NCBI RefSeq assembly: GCF_002736105.1
Contig: NZ_CP024123.1
Coordinates: 1,728,001 to 1,792,000 of the forward strand
Length of the DNA: 64,000 nt
Direction: 5' to 3'
From: Solibacillus sp. R5-41
Lineage (GTDB): Bacteria; Bacillota; Bacilli; Bacillales_A; Planococcaceae
Part shown: piece after piece, positions 49,364-59,032 of the stretch
Numbering within the stretch: position 1 is the stretch's first letter
Layout of the letters: the number at the start of each line of letters is the position of its first letter
Translations under genes and position numbers: made by a program
Notes under the pieces: generated by a model
What the model saw: the letters and a program-made list of their open reading frames with translations, nothing else
Told to the model about the DNA's origin: nothing
Database searches by the model: none

Positions 49364-49951
49364 ACAGTCGTTTTTTATTTAGGGTATTTTTCAAACTTCT
49401 TACTTGCTATCTATACAGGCATGCGAAGAGGAGAAATTTTAGGCTTAAAGTGGAGTGACATTGATTTTGATAAAAAGATGATTCACGTAAGTAGATCGTT
49501 AGCGCATGTACCTAAAAGCGGTTATATGTTTACGACATTAAAAACGAAAAACTCGAAACGACAAATTCCGATTCCAGAATTTGTACTTCATGAACTACGC
49601 ACGCATAAGCAACGCCAAGAAGAGTGGAAGCGATTAGTAGGTGAGCTATATGAAGACAACGACTTAGTCATATGTACCAATACTGGGACCTTACAAGATC
49701 CACGCAATGTTGTTCGTGTCATGAAGCGCCTTGTTAAAAGCGCGAATGTACCAAATATTCGTTTTCACGATATTCGGCACACGCATGCATCGATTCTTAT
49801 TTCAGAAGGTGTAGATGTCGTTAAAATTTCGAAACGATTAGGTCATGCTAACCCAAAAATAACGTTCGAGTTTTATGCACATTTATTACCGAATGCAGAT
49901 AACGACATTGCAGATATTTTTCACAAAGCAATCCAAAGTAACACTAAATAA
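49364..49951 (+). pseudogene. Phage-type tyrosine integrase, N-terminally truncated (island integrase)
   Basis: C-terminal catalytic domain: LLAIYTGMRRGEILGLKWSD (catalytic Arg), VSRSLAHVPKSGYMFTTLKT (Lys region), FHDIRHTHASILIS (HxxR), RLGHANPKITFEFYAHLL (His and nucleophile Tyr). The arm-binding and core-binding domains are absent: the frame begins after a stop near 49340 and has no normal start before ATG 49421. It sits beside the intact tRNA as island integrases do, so the island can probably no longer excise alone. Confidence 0.85.
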
Positions 49952-49964
49952 TTGGAAAAAATCT

Positions 49965-49985
49965 TGCGGACAAATTGCGGACAAA
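49965..49985. repeat. Island-end 21-bp repeat, right copy
   Basis: Two TGCGGACAAA units, identical to 7792-7812, 13 bp after the integrase stop. Confidence 0.6.
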
Positions 49986-50035
49986 TCCTAAAATAGAGGT
50001 ATAAGGTAGGAAGTCATCCAAAAAGAAAAAACCTG

Positions 50036-50066
50036 AAAACGTTGATATAACAACGTTTTCAGGCGC
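50036..50066 (-). terminator. tRNA-Val terminator
   Basis: CTGAAAACGTTG pairs with CAACGTTTTCAG, immediately 3' of the tRNA on its strand. Confidence 0.75.
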
Positions 50067-50072
50067 TTTAAA

Positions 50073-50117
50073 TGATGGTCTCGACAAGTCTCGAACTTGC
50101 GACCCCCACCTTGTCGA
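50073..50117. repeat. Right island att site within the tRNA-Val gene
   Basis: 45 bases identical to 7622-7666; the crossover lies somewhere in this repeat. Confidence 0.92.
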
Positions 50118-50148
50118 GGTGGTGCTCTCCCAACTGAGCTACAAGACC
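50076..50148 (-). tRNA. tRNA-Val (anticodon GAC)
   Basis: Reading the minus strand: acceptor GGTCTTG / CGAGACC, D arm GCTC AGTTGGGA GAGC, anticodon stem CCACC / GGTGG with loop TCGACAA (anticodon GAC), variable GGGTC, T arm GCAAG TTCGAGA CTTGT, discriminator A. All stems pair. CCA is not encoded. The 3' half is the island's attachment site. Confidence 0.96.
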
Positions 50149-50280
50149 GTGATAAGATACAAAAAAACTTGTTCTTATTTATCATCATAGCATTTTAACT
50201 GGAAGAGGTACATAGAAAACTACTAATTTCACTTTTTATGTTATTTTAAAAATGGAATGATCGCGCATTCCTCATATGCA

Positions 50281-50499
50281 CTAACGTCTTTTCTTTTTAT
50301 CGTCTTTTAGTAATAGTTCCTTTTTTATTAATTTTTCTAATACTACCTGGACGTGATATTTATTTTCTTCGATTTGGATGACATTTACAACTTTTCCATT
50401 ACGTCCTTTTATTCTGATACTTTCATCGACTTCTGGTATACGTTTTAAATATTGACTTAGAACTGATGTGTTTTTTTCATAAAAATGAATCGCATACAT
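50281..50499 (-). CDS. Hypothetical small basic protein
   Basis: 72 aa: a short N-terminal FYEKNTSVLSQYLKRIPEVD, a beta-like core (ESIRIKGRNGKVVNVIQIEE) and a very basic end (KDDKKKRR). Preceded by CAAGGAGTG at good spacing. Chromosomal gene outside the island. No family recognised. Confidence 0.7.
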   Translation of the reverse strand: MYAIHFYEKNTSVLSQYLKRIPEVDESIRIKGRNGKVVNVIQIEENKYHVQVVLEKLIKKELLLKDDKKKRR

Positions 50500-50671
50500 T
50501 TTGATACACTCCTTGTAAACTCAAATAAAACATTAAGTGAACTTTTTTCCAATTTATGATGAATCTGAGGCGTATAGAACTGTCAGAAAAGGAGATGAAT
50601 AAAATTTGAAAAATAGTTTCCACCTTTCAATAATATGATAGGGTAATCGAATGAATTGAGGTGGAGAAGAA

Positions 50672-51940
50672 ATTAAGAAAAAATGGGGTTTACTTGCTGT
50701 ACTAACATTTGGTCTGTACGTTGTGGCGATGTATTTCTATTTTTTTCATAGCCAAAATAGTGGGATACCAGCCGCTCTTAAAGGAACGGCAGCAGATCCA
50801 AATACTTTTCTAACAGCGCGGGAATTGGTGTTAAGTGATGATTTATCAAAAATAAGAAATTTCCTATTTTTTATCTCAACGCCGTTTGAATGGTTGCTTT
50901 ACTTTGTTATTTTGAATACGGGTATTTCACGTATGTTCGAAAGATGGTGCCCAAGACAACATAAATGGGCCATTTGGAGAAATGCAATGTATTTATTTTT
51001 ACTATCGCTTCTATTGTTTGTTCTCCAATTTCCACTAGATTATTTCCGGTATGTACTGAGTAAAAGCTATGGCATTAGTACGCAGTCTTTTTCCTCGTGG
51101 ATGAGGGATAATGTGATCGATTTTTGGATGGCTTTCGGGATGTCCGTTATCGTGGTCACGGTTCTCTATTGGCTCATTAAAAAAAGTCCGAAGAGATGGT
51201 GGTTATCAGCATGGGCATTAACTGTTCCATTTTCAATTTTCCTTATGTTCATCCAACCAGTCGTGATCGACCCAATATACAATGATTTTTCTCCACTAAA
51301 AGATGAAGCATTAGAGACGAAGATTCTGTCACTCGCAGAGCAAGCAGATATTCCTTCAGATCATGTGTATGAAGTGAATATGTCAGAGAAGACGAATGCA
51401 TTAAATGCGTATGTAACAGGGATTGGTGAAAATTCGAGGATTGTGTTGTGGGATACGACATTAAACCGATTAACGGATGAAGAAATACTCTTTATAATGG
51501 CACATGAGATGGGCCACTACGTGAAAAAGGATATTTACCTAAACATCACTGTATACTTGTTGATGACGCTCATTGGACTATGGGCAATTGCAAAAATCAT
51601 GCCTTGGATGATTAGACGTTATGGATCGATATTAAAAATTAAACAAATGAGCAATATTCATTCATTGCCATTGTTTTTATTGATTTCATCTTTTCTAGTA
51701 TTCTTTTCAAGCCCACTGTCCAATGCAGTTTCACGCTATCAAGAGACCCGAGCTGATGAATATGCAATGGAACTAATGGAAAATCCCGAGGCTGCGGTCT
51801 CGACGTTTCAACAGTTGACCAAAGTTGGGCTTGGCGAAGTAAATCCATCAGTACTTGTCAAATGGTTTCGCTACTCCCATCCGCCTATGTTAGAAAGAAT
51901 CAATAATGTAGCCGATCAAGCTGAAAAGGAATTGAACTAG
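50672..51940 (+). CDS. M48-family (Ste24/HtpX-like) membrane metalloprotease
   Basis: CAAX-protease-type zinc peptidase with several membrane helices. HEXXH motif in IMAHEMGHYVKKD, third ligand Glu in QETRADEYAMELM, and the preceding NALNAYVTGIG of the family. The ribosome site GAGGTGGAG (50659-50667) is followed by an ATT at 50672, which would give KKKWGLLAVLTFGLYVVAMY, a proper first helix; the next candidates, GTG 50717 and ATG 50723, have no ribosome site and would cut that helix. I therefore favour the rare ATT start. Confidence 0.85.
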   Translation: MKKKWGLLAVLTFGLYVVAMYFYFFHSQNSGIPAALKGTAADPNTFLTARELVLSDDLSKIRNFLFFISTPFEWLLYFVILNTGISRMFERWCPRQHKWAIWRNAMYLFLLSLLLFVLQFPLDYFRYVLSKSYGISTQSFSSWMRDNVIDFWMAFGMSVIVVTVLYWLIKKSPKRWWLSAWALTVPFSIFLMFIQPVVIDPIYNDFSPLKDEALETKILSLAEQADIPSDHVYEVNMSEKTNALNAYVTGIGENSRIVLWDTTLNRLTDEEILFIMAHEMGHYVKKDIYLNITVYLLMTLIGLWAIAKIMPWMIRRYGSILKIKQMSNIHSLPLFLLISSFLVFFSSPLSNAVSRYQETRADEYAMELMENPEAAVSTFQQLTKVGLGEVNPSVLVKWFRYSHPPMLERINNVADQAEKELN

Positions 51941-51955
51941 GTTTGAATCAATTGA

Positions 51956-52008
51956 AAAGCGCATCAAATCCTTTCAAATCATGGATTTGATGCGTTTTCC
52001 TTTTTTCT
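51956..52008 (+). terminator. Intrinsic terminator
   Basis: AACGCATCAAATC-type stem: AGCGCATCAAATCC pairs with GGATTTGATGCGTTT, then T6. Confidence 0.8.
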
Positions 52009-52420
52009 GAGAAACCGTCAGAACTCAAGACTATTTTGGATGCATACAGACCGCACGCCGGATATGGTGTTTTACGGGGAAATTCAGATAACACTGTTAA
52101 GTAGCCAAGTGATTGCCCGTAATTCTTTTTTTAATAAGGTTAAAAAAATAGAACAAGCAAAAATTAAATTCATAACTTTTAAACTTCAAACGTTCCCAAA
52201 TAAAAGTTTGAACACGAACCAAAAAGCAGCGAATATTGTTAAATGAACGTTTGCGGCTTTTTCTCTCACTATCATTTATATTGCTTATATGCGCGAATCC
52301 TCAAATACAGTTCCTGTAACGGCTAATATCCATTTTATTACAATTATAAACATTTTTTGTATTACATAAGCATAAAAATTGTTTGTGTACCTGGTGCATT
52401 ACATACCTCAGTGCAAAATT
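52009..52420. other. Gene-free stretch
   Basis: No supported gene. It contains CGTTCCCAAATAAAAGTTTG at 52192, the only copy of the C-type CGTTCCCAAA motif outside the island, followed by a terminator-like AAAAAGCAGCGAATATTG...CGTTTGCGGCTTTTT at 52223-52262. Confidence 0.45.
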
Positions 52421-53227
52421 TTATTCCCCACGCGCAAGCTCTCTTGATCGTGTTTCGGCACTTCGTATACAGCTCGCAATGGCCTCATTAAACTGCATCG
52501 CTTCTAAGGCGCGAATGCCAGCTTCCGTTGTGCCACCTGGACTTGTCACTTTTCGTCTCAAAACTTCAGGTTCATCCTTACCAGTTTTAATCATTTCCGC
52601 TGAACCAGCAATCGTTTGCACCATTAATTGACGGACAACTTCTTTGGAAAGCCCAAACTCGGCACCTGCCCGTTCAAATGCTTCTAATAAATAATATAAA
52701 TAGGCAGGGCCACTACCTGAAAGAGCTGTAACAGCATGCAATTTATCCTCTTCTACCTCAATAACAATGCCAACTGCTTCTAACAATTGACGATAATAAG
52801 CGCATTGACCATCCGAAACAAGCGTATTGAATGCAATACCTGATGCGGACATCCCAATTGTGGCGGAGGTGTTCGGCATCACACGTGCAATTGCTCGTTG
52901 TCCGAGATGCTGTTCAATCGTTTCGATACTAATCCCCGCTAATATGGAAAGAATCGCCGCATTTGGATTGATAAAAGGTTGGATTTTGTTCATCGCCTCT
53001 TTCGCATCTTTCGGTTTCATCGCTAAAATAATTAAATTGGCATCGTCCAATTCTTCATATGCGGTCAGCTGCTTAACACCGTAGTTTGTTACGAGTTGTT
53101 GAAGTCGATCGATATTGGAGCGATTGGATACATAAATAGATGACGGATTGACGACCTTATTTTCAACCCAACCATGTATAAGTGCCTCGGCCATCGAGCC
53201 TGCACCAATAAAAATAATTTTTTGCAT
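52421..53227 (-). CDS. proC: Pyrroline-5-carboxylate reductase
   Basis: 268 aa; last step of proline synthesis, reducing pyrroline-5-carboxylate with NAD(P)H. N-terminal dinucleotide-binding MQKIIFIGAGSMAEALIHGW, IILAMKPKD, and the C-terminal signature VTSPGGTTEAGIRALE preceded by ALSGSGPAYLYYLLEAF. ATG 53227 follows GGAGGAG; the frame is open to 53248. A T-box leader with a Pro (CCU) specifier lies immediately upstream, so expression should rise when charged tRNA-Pro is scarce. Confidence 0.95.
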   Translation of the reverse strand: MQKIIFIGAGSMAEALIHGWVENKVVNPSSIYVSNRSNIDRLQQLVTNYGVKQLTAYEELDDANLIILAMKPKDAKEAMNKIQPFINPNAAILSILAGISIETIEQHLGQRAIARVMPNTSATIGMSASGIAFNTLVSDGQCAYYRQLLEAVGIVIEVEEDKLHAVTALSGSGPAYLYYLLEAFERAGAEFGLSKEVVRQLMVQTIAGSAEMIKTGKDEPEVLRRKVTSPGGTTEAGIRALEAMQFNEAIASCIRSAETRSRELARGE

Positions 53228-53251
53228 AATTAACTCCTCCGATTCCATATA

Positions 53252-53505
53252 AAAAGCGTTTTCATCCTTAGCATCTGCAAGGACGAAAACGCTTGTTTCC
53301 GCGGTACCACCTTATGTTCACATCAATATGTGCAACTTCATTCACCTTTTTATCGCAAAGGGTACGGTTATGTTTTCATAACGGCTCCAAAGTAGGTTCA
53401 ATTATTTGAGCGGGCTATGCCGATTCCAGCGGTTACGGCACTCTCTTTAACCATCACAATAATTTACTTCGCTTTTTCATCGCCTATAAATTTTGAATTA
53501 TCGAA
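53252..53505 (-). promoter_or_regulatory. T-box riboswitch (tRNA-Pro type) controlling proC
   Basis: On the minus strand the antiterminator carries the T-box AAGGTGGTACCGCGG (53313-53299), followed by the terminator GCGTTTTCGTCCTTGC / GGATGAAAACGC with T5 (53295-53252). Stem I spans about 53505-53380. Its specifier loop reads TGAA CCT ACTTTGGAGC with CCU at 53396-53394; the same layout with ATG occurs in the methionine T-box at 55461, supporting this codon. Confidence 0.88.
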
Positions 53506-53619
53506 AATTATATAAGTGAAAGGCAAAACTGTCAACCTTTAACGTGACGAAACGAAAATAAAGAGTTAGAATAAATGAATAACCATTCACAAATAGATAG
53601 ACATAAAGGGGATTGGACA

Positions 53620-54561
53620 ATGGAAACTTTTAAAATAGAAATACCAACACCGTATGCGGTTGGGGATGTCAATGCTTTTTTAGTAAAGGGAGATGCACTC
53701 ACATTGTTTGATGCAGGTCCAAAAACAGAGGAAGCTTATGATGCACTTAAATGGGGGATTCGAAGTGCGGGCTATGACATGAAGGATGTGGAGCAAGTTG
53801 TTTTAACCCATCACCATCCAGATCATGTAGGTTGGGTAGATGCTTTTAGCCATGCTGAAATACTAGGTCACGCCTATGTCGATCATTGGATGAAAAAAAC
53901 ACCTGAATTTCTTCACTATCACAACACGTTTTACGCCAAGCAATTAAAAGAAGGCGGTGTGCCAGAAAAATATATACAACGAATTTTAAAAGTTAAAGGT
54001 GAAATTGAACTATTTGGCTCCCTACCTTTAACGGGCTATTTAAAAGAAGGGGATGAGATACCAGGTCATAAAGGGTTAATGGTGTATGAAACGCCAGGAC
54101 ATGGGCAAAGTCATCTCGTATTTTTAGAGGAAGGGACGAGACAATGTATCGGCGGTGATTTATTGCTCGAACGCACATCATCGAATCCTTTAGTAGAGCC
54201 ACCTGCTGATTTATCGATGGAACGTCCAAAATCATTATTACAATATAACGCGTCACTTCAGAAGTTGAAGGCCTTAAACGTTTCAAAATTGTATACAGGT
54301 CATGGAGGGGAAATTACCGAAATCGGGAAATTAGTTGACGAGCGACTTGAACGCCAAAAACAGCGTGCTATAAAAGTATATGATTATTTAGTGAAGCCTC
54401 AAACGAATTTTGAGTTAACGACACAGTTATTTGAACGAATATATCAACAGCAGCTAGGATTAACACTGTCAGAAACGCTTGGTCAACTCGACTATTTAGT
54501 AGAAAATGAAATGGTTGAAGCCAAAATGCAGGGTGGTGTTATTTATTATAGTAGAATATAG
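53620..54561 (+). CDS. MBL-fold metallo-hydrolase
   Basis: 313 aa. Metallo-beta-lactamase fold: TLFDAGPKTEEA, the metal-binding VVLTHHHPDHVGWVDAFS (HxHxDH), ETPGHGQSHLVF (third His), GGDLLL (Asp), YTGHGGEI (last His); a C-terminal ~60-residue winged-helix-like extension follows. Resembles hydroxyacylglutathione-hydrolase/LACTB2-like enzymes. ATG 53620 after AAAGGGGATT. Substrate unknown. Confidence 0.88.
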   Translation: METFKIEIPTPYAVGDVNAFLVKGDALTLFDAGPKTEEAYDALKWGIRSAGYDMKDVEQVVLTHHHPDHVGWVDAFSHAEILGHAYVDHWMKKTPEFLHYHNTFYAKQLKEGGVPEKYIQRILKVKGEIELFGSLPLTGYLKEGDEIPGHKGLMVYETPGHGQSHLVFLEEGTRQCIGGDLLLERTSSNPLVEPPADLSMERPKSLLQYNASLQKLKALNVSKLYTGHGGEITEIGKLVDERLERQKQRAIKVYDYLVKPQTNFELTTQLFERIYQQQLGLTLSETLGQLDYLVENEMVEAKMQGGVIYYSRI

Positions 54562-54584
54562 AATTAATACGGTTTTTTAAACAA

Positions 54585-54628
54585 TAGAAAGTCATCATTT
54601 TGTTTCCTATAAAATGATGGCTTTTGCT
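54585..54628 (+). terminator. Intrinsic terminator
   Basis: AAAGTCATCATTTTG pairs with AAAATGATGGCTTTT. Confidence 0.8.
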
Positions 54629-54751
54629 TTTTATTCCCCCTGCACCGGGTGCACAAACAATTAAAGCAAAAATTTGATAAACTGATTAATATTTAATAAA
54701 ATTATATAAGGATTAACTAGATTTTTTTTGAGAAGCTGGAGGAAATCAAAC

Positions 54752-55228
54752 ATGAAGAAATACTGGATATTCCTTCTTTTATTAGTGTTAGCAGGTTGCA
54801 GTAGTAGTAACAACGATGGTGCAATGCTATTTACAGAAAAGCAGGCGGTGCCGTTTGAAATCGTTAAATACGAAGAAAAGATTGCACCGGTTTACGAATC
54901 ACTTGTCCCATATATATCATATGCCAGTACAGAAGGGCAGCTAAAGGAGCTACAAGCCCGCTTTAAAGTAGAAGGCTTTACAGTTGATATGGACAACTAT
55001 ATGGCCGTATTTCTCGTGACCTATTCTGATAGCTGTGGTATTGCCGTGGACGGTGTTTACAATGATGCTGGAAAATTAGCGGTTCAGTTAATGGATGTGC
55101 AAGGAACAAACTGTGAAAAAGAAGGCATTCCACATACATTTGTGCTACAAGTACCAAAGCAAGATTATGAAAAAGTGCAATTTTATAACGGTAATATTAT
55201 TAAATCATCTACCGAGATAAAAAATTAG
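54752..55228 (+). CDS. Lipoprotein of unknown function
   Basis: 158 aa; signal MKKYWIFLLLLVLAGC with lipobox LAGC, then SSSNNDG linker. Mature domain contains VDMDNYMAVFLVTYSDSCGI and NCEKEGIPHTFVLQVPKQ with two cysteines. ATG 54752 after GCTGGAGG. Chromosomal, single gene with its own terminator. Confidence 0.75.
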   Translation: MKKYWIFLLLLVLAGCSSSNNDGAMLFTEKQAVPFEIVKYEEKIAPVYESLVPYISYASTEGQLKELQARFKVEGFTVDMDNYMAVFLVTYSDSCGIAVDGVYNDAGKLAVQLMDVQGTNCEKEGIPHTFVLQVPKQDYEKVQFYNGNIIKSSTEIKN

Positions 55229-55230
55229 CA

Positions 55231-55272
55231 AGCACCGAACAAAAATGAGTGAATTTTTGTTCGGTGCTTTTT
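55231..55272 (+). terminator. Intrinsic terminator
   Basis: AGCACCGAACAAAAAT pairs with ATTTTTGTTCGGTGCT, then T4. Confidence 0.88.
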
Positions 55273-55375
55273 AACATCCCTGCACCTGGTACAATTTCTT
55301 TGTTAGAGTATTGATAAATTAAAAAATGATGGTAAAATGTATTTTAGCCCTTATTTATGGGAAGTAATGAAATAG

Positions 55376-55761
55376 TTAGCGTTGAGAAGGAAGAGTAAGT
55401 AAGCCGCGTTTTTTAGAGAGCTTCTGATGGTGGGAATGGAGCAAACAAAACTTACTGAATATGACCTTTGAGCTTCGTACCGAAATTTTAACTTGATTCA
55501 GCCTCTGGCTAAACCAAGTTAAGCCCCAGCGGATGTCACAGATTTTTTAGATGAAATTTTCAAGCGAGCTTGAAAAAAATCTGGACGCAATTACGCCGAG
55601 GCGTAATTGATGTAGGCTACGACGAGAATGGCACTCGTTACAACAGCAGCAGTATGAACACGTACTGATGGAGGTTAATAGTGCGAACTATTATCAAAAC
55701 TTAGGTGGTACCACGAGTAAATTCGTCCTAATCGTATAAATACGATTAGGGCTTTTTTTGT
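55376..55761 (+). promoter_or_regulatory. T-box riboswitch (tRNA-Met type) with an inserted hairpin cluster
   Basis: Stem I starts near 55378; the specifier loop reads GAAT ATG ACCTTTGAGC with AUG at 55461-55463. The T-box AGGTGGTACCACG is at 55703-55715, followed by the terminator CCTAATCGTATAAATACGAT TAGG with T7 (55728-55760). Between stem I and the antiterminator the leader is unusually long because of three extra hairpins at 55488-55609. Confidence 0.88.
55488..55609. repeat. Hairpin cluster inserted in the Met T-box
   Basis: Three palindromes: TTAACTTG / CAAGTTAA (55488-55522), AGATTTTTT...TTCAAGC / GCTTGAA AAAAATCT (55540-55582), and CAATTACGCC / GGCGTAATTG (55588-55609). They look like a short dispersed repeat element rather than T-box parts. 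Confidence 0.6.
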
Positions 55762-55905
55762 GGAAAAAACGGTAAAATTAATCGACAATGCAATGGTAAC
55801 AACTGTTCATCCCACTTTGATTAGGAAGGAAAACACCAACAGGGTTTAACGTTTTCTTTGAATTATCAAGTTGTTACTTTCAAGTCGCATAGGAGGAATT
55901 GTATC

Positions 55906-57540
55906 ATGGCAGTATTAATCGGAGGCGCATGGCCTTACGCAAATGGATCGTTACATTTAGGACATATTTCATCGTTATTACCAGGGGATATTTTAGCAAG
56001 ATATTACCGTATGAAAGGGGAAGAGGTTTTATATGTTTCGGGCAGTGATTGTAATGGAACGCCTATTTCTATTCGAGCAAATCAAGAAAATACAACCGTA
56101 ACGGCGATTGCTGACCGTTACCACCAAGAATTCGTTGATACATTTCAACGTCTTGGCTTTACGTATGATTTATATACGCGTACAGATGCAAAACATCATC
56201 ATGAATCGGTGAAAAGTATTTTCCTACAACTATTAAAAAATGGGCACTTATATACAAAGAAAATTGAACAAGCGTTTTGTCCAATTGATCAGCAGTTTTT
56301 ACCGGATCGTTTTGTTGAAGGGATATGTCCAAATTGCGGGGCAAAAGCGCGCGGCGATCAATGTGATTATTGTTCAAAAATATTAGACCCATTAGACTTG
56401 CTTGAAAAACGTTGCAAACTATGTGGAAATGAACCAGAAATAAAGGAAACGGAACATTTTTATTTTGCATTTAGTCAATTCCAACAACAATTAGAAGCTT
56501 TCGTTGAGCAAGCACAGCATGAAAAAAGATGGCGCGAAAATGCCATTCATTTAACGCAACGTTATTTACAGGAAGGCCTACCTGACCGCGCTGTTACAAG
56601 AGATTTACCAAATGGAATTGATGTACCTGTTACTGGATTTGAAGGGAAGAAAATTTACGTATGGATTGAAGCGGTTGCTGGGTATTACACCGCGAGTATA
56701 GAGTGGGGTAGGCTGCATCAACAAAAAATCGGGAAATGGTGGAATGAACATACGAAGGCATATTATGTACATGGCAAGGATAATATTCCGTTCCACAGTG
56801 TGATTTGGCCTGCTATTTTAATGGGAATCGAAAACAAGGGTTTGCCAACAAATATTGTATCCAACGAATACTTGACACTCGAAAAGCGAAAAATTTCTAC
56901 TAGTCAAAATTGGGCAGTGTGGGCACCATATATGTTAGAAAATTACCATCCTGATTCATTGCGCTACTTTTTAACGATCAATGCACCAGAAAGTCGAGAT
57001 GCTGATTTTTCATGGAGAGAATTTATTTATAGTCATAATGGAGAGCTTTTAGGTGCATTTGCTAATTTTGTGAATCGTAATTTGAAATTTATTGAAAAAT
57101 CTTTCGCAAGTCAAGTACCTCAAGTGGCCATTAACGCCACAATGGAAAAGCTCGTTCAACAACAATATGAGCTTGTAGGTGAATTAATTGAACAAGGAAA
57201 TAGTAAGCCAGCCTTGGAATCCATTTTTGACTTAATACGAGCATCAAATCGTTATTTTGATGATGAAAAACCTTGGATCACGGTCAATGAACAGCCTGAG
57301 AAATGCGAAGAAACACTTGCAACATGTGTTTTCATTATTCAAAATTTAGCACAATTATTGCAACCATTTTTACCATTTGCTTGTGCGGAAATTCAACAAA
57401 TGTTAAATATTTCATTAGATTCATGGGCAGTAAATGCGACTTTACCACAAGTCATTAACAATATACAGCCACTATATGAGCGTATAGATGTGAAACGAAT
57501 CGATGAAGAATTATTGAGAATGCAGGAGAATGAAAAGTAG
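55906..57540 (+). CDS. metG: Methionyl-tRNA synthetase
   Basis: 544 aa class I synthetase charging tRNA-Met. HIGH-type motif in [17 protein letters not shown]-type LEKRKISTS near residue 325, and a knuckle with four Cys pairs (CPNCG, CDYCSK, CKLCG) typical of the longer, archaeal-like MetRS form; no C-terminal tRNA-binding (EMAP) domain. ATG 55906 follows TAGGAGGAATT; the frame is open to 55858. Controlled by the Met T-box just upstream. Confidence 0.93.
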   Translation: MAVLIGGAWPYANGSLHLGHISSLLPGDILARYYRMKGEEVLYVSGSDCNGTPISIRANQENTTVTAIADRYHQEFVDTFQRLGFTYDLYTRTDAKHHHESVKSIFLQLLKNGHLYTKKIEQAFCPIDQQFLPDRFVEGICPNCGAKARGDQCDYCSKILDPLDLLEKRCKLCGNEPEIKETEHFYFAFSQFQQQLEAFVEQAQHEKRWRENAIHLTQRYLQEGLPDRAVTRDLPNGIDVPVTGFEGKKIYVWIEAVAGYYTASIEWGRLHQQKIGKWWNEHTKAYYVHGKDNIPFHSVIWPAILMGIENKGLPTNIVSNEYLTLEKRKISTSQNWAVWAPYMLENYHPDSLRYFLTINAPESRDADFSWREFIYSHNGELLGAFANFVNRNLKFIEKSFASQVPQVAINATMEKLVQQQYELVGELIEQGNSKPALESIFDLIRASNRYFDDEKPWITVNEQPEKCEETLATCVFIIQNLAQLLQPFLPFACAEIQQMLNISLDSWAVNATLPQVINNIQPLYERIDVKRIDEELLRMQENEK

Positions 57541-57554
57541 ATAATAGTATATGA

Positions 57555-57598
57555 AGAAAAGTCATCATTTTTAAACGTAATGATGACTTTTCTTTTTT
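57555..57598 (+). terminator. Intrinsic terminator
   Basis: GAAAAGTCATCATTTTT pairs with AATGATGACTTTTC, then T6. Confidence 0.85.
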
Positions 57599-57745
57599 GT
57601 ATAACTTATTTTACACATTAACTTTTAACAATTAGTATTTTGTGTAATTCCATGCGAATAAATCAAGTAGTTTTATAATTTTCAGACAATATACACAATA
57701 ATTTCCTTTCTACATTTGGTAAAATAAAGAAGGGGGTGTATCGGA

Positions 57746-59020
57746 ATGCAAGGGGACGAAGCAAAAGCGTGGGGACAATTAATCAAATATAATCGCCAGC
57801 AGCAAAATTTCAAACAGGATGATGTGGCTGTCGGTATTTGTACCCCATCTTATTTAAGCCGAATTGAAAATGGTGTTGTTATTGCGGAGCCAAAAGTGTA
57901 TGAGCTCCTTTTTAGACGCTTAGGTATTGATTTACAGCAAGAACAAAATGAACGAAATAAAAAAATCGCATTTCTTGAACAACTTTATGAAAAATTAATA
58001 TCAAATGAAGCACTTTCTAATGAAGAAATTGTGCAAGTAAAGAACATACATACAAAGCAATACCAACAGGAGCTTGCAATTTTTGCAGGGCTTATTTATA
58101 CACGCTATTTACTAGCCGAAAATGTACTCGATGAAGCCAATGAATTTATTCAAACGATGGCACCGTTCATTACATGGCGCAATGATCGAATTACACAATT
58201 GTACGTATCTATTACGGCTTTTGCCCATTTATCAAATCATCAATTTATGGAACTGGTCGAAAGGGAAAAGACGCAGCATAGCGGGCAATTTTTGCTAAAG
58301 GCAAGTCTTTTCGAGCAGGCCAATTATGCTTATCATTTAGCGTTTGCTTCCCATCGATGCTATATGTTTCAGCAAGCGTTCGTGCATATTGAAAACGCAA
58401 CGAAGCTATTTTCACATCAATTTAAACCGCTTTTCCAATTGAAGCTGTATTCAATGAAGGGCGTTATTTACAATGATCTGCATCGTTTTCAAGAGGCGCA
58501 AATTGAATTTGATGCCGCCCTGGATATCCTTTCTAATGTGGAAGCCATTCAAAATCCGTTGCAGTGGAGTTCTTTACATAATAATATTGCCTATTGTTAT
58601 GAGTGCCAGGGGTTATTTTCACAAGCAATGCACCATTATGAAAAAGCAAATAGGCATCAGGAAGATTTACTTTCAGCCGTCAACTGGATGCGTACCTGCT
58701 ATCAGCAAGGTGATTTAGAAAAGCTCAATGCACTGTTATTAAAGTATCCAGAACATCAATTTCATGTAACACATCAAATTTACCAACGACAATTGCTGCA
58801 ATTTGCAAGCCATGGTGAATTGACAATACCAGCATTAAAAGAGCTAGAAGAACGGATATTTCCATACTTTGACGAGCAACAATATTATTCATTAGTGCTC
58901 TATTATGCACCGGTATGGGGCAATTTTTATGAGCAACTTCATGCTTATAAACAGGCTAATGTTTGCTATAAACGGGCCTTGGAAGCAAGTGAAAAAGTAA
59001 GGCAACGTATGAGTAGGTAA
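57746..59020 (+). CDS. XRE-HTH regulator with TPR domain (Rap/PlcR/NprR-like)
   Basis: 424 aa. N-terminal helix-turn-helix (about residues 8-65: LIKYNRQQQNFKQDDVAVGI, YLSRIENG) followed by ~350 residues of tetratricopeptide helices (FQEAQIEFDAALDILSN; FSQAMHHYEKANRHQEDLL; YKQANVCYKRALEASE). This is the layout of RRNPP regulators that bind small signalling peptides. ATG after AGAAGGGGGTG. It is 12 bp upstream of the MFS gene; no obvious short signal-peptide gene follows. Confidence 0.85.
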   Translation: MQGDEAKAWGQLIKYNRQQQNFKQDDVAVGICTPSYLSRIENGVVIAEPKVYELLFRRLGIDLQQEQNERNKKIAFLEQLYEKLISNEALSNEEIVQVKNIHTKQYQQELAIFAGLIYTRYLLAENVLDEANEFIQTMAPFITWRNDRITQLYVSITAFAHLSNHQFMELVEREKTQHSGQFLLKASLFEQANYAYHLAFASHRCYMFQQAFVHIENATKLFSHQFKPLFQLKLYSMKGVIYNDLHRFQEAQIEFDAALDILSNVEAIQNPLQWSSLHNNIAYCYECQGLFSQAMHHYEKANRHQEDLLSAVNWMRTCYQQGDLEKLNALLLKYPEHQFHVTHQIYQRQLLQFASHGELTIPALKELEERIFPYFDEQQYYSLVLYYAPVWGNFYEQLHAYKQANVCYKRALEASEKVRQRMSR

Positions 59021-59032
59021 GGGGGGAAAAGA

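Noticed and set aside
52383-53084. Plus-strand frames over proC
   Set aside because: Antisense shadows of a full-length proC gene.
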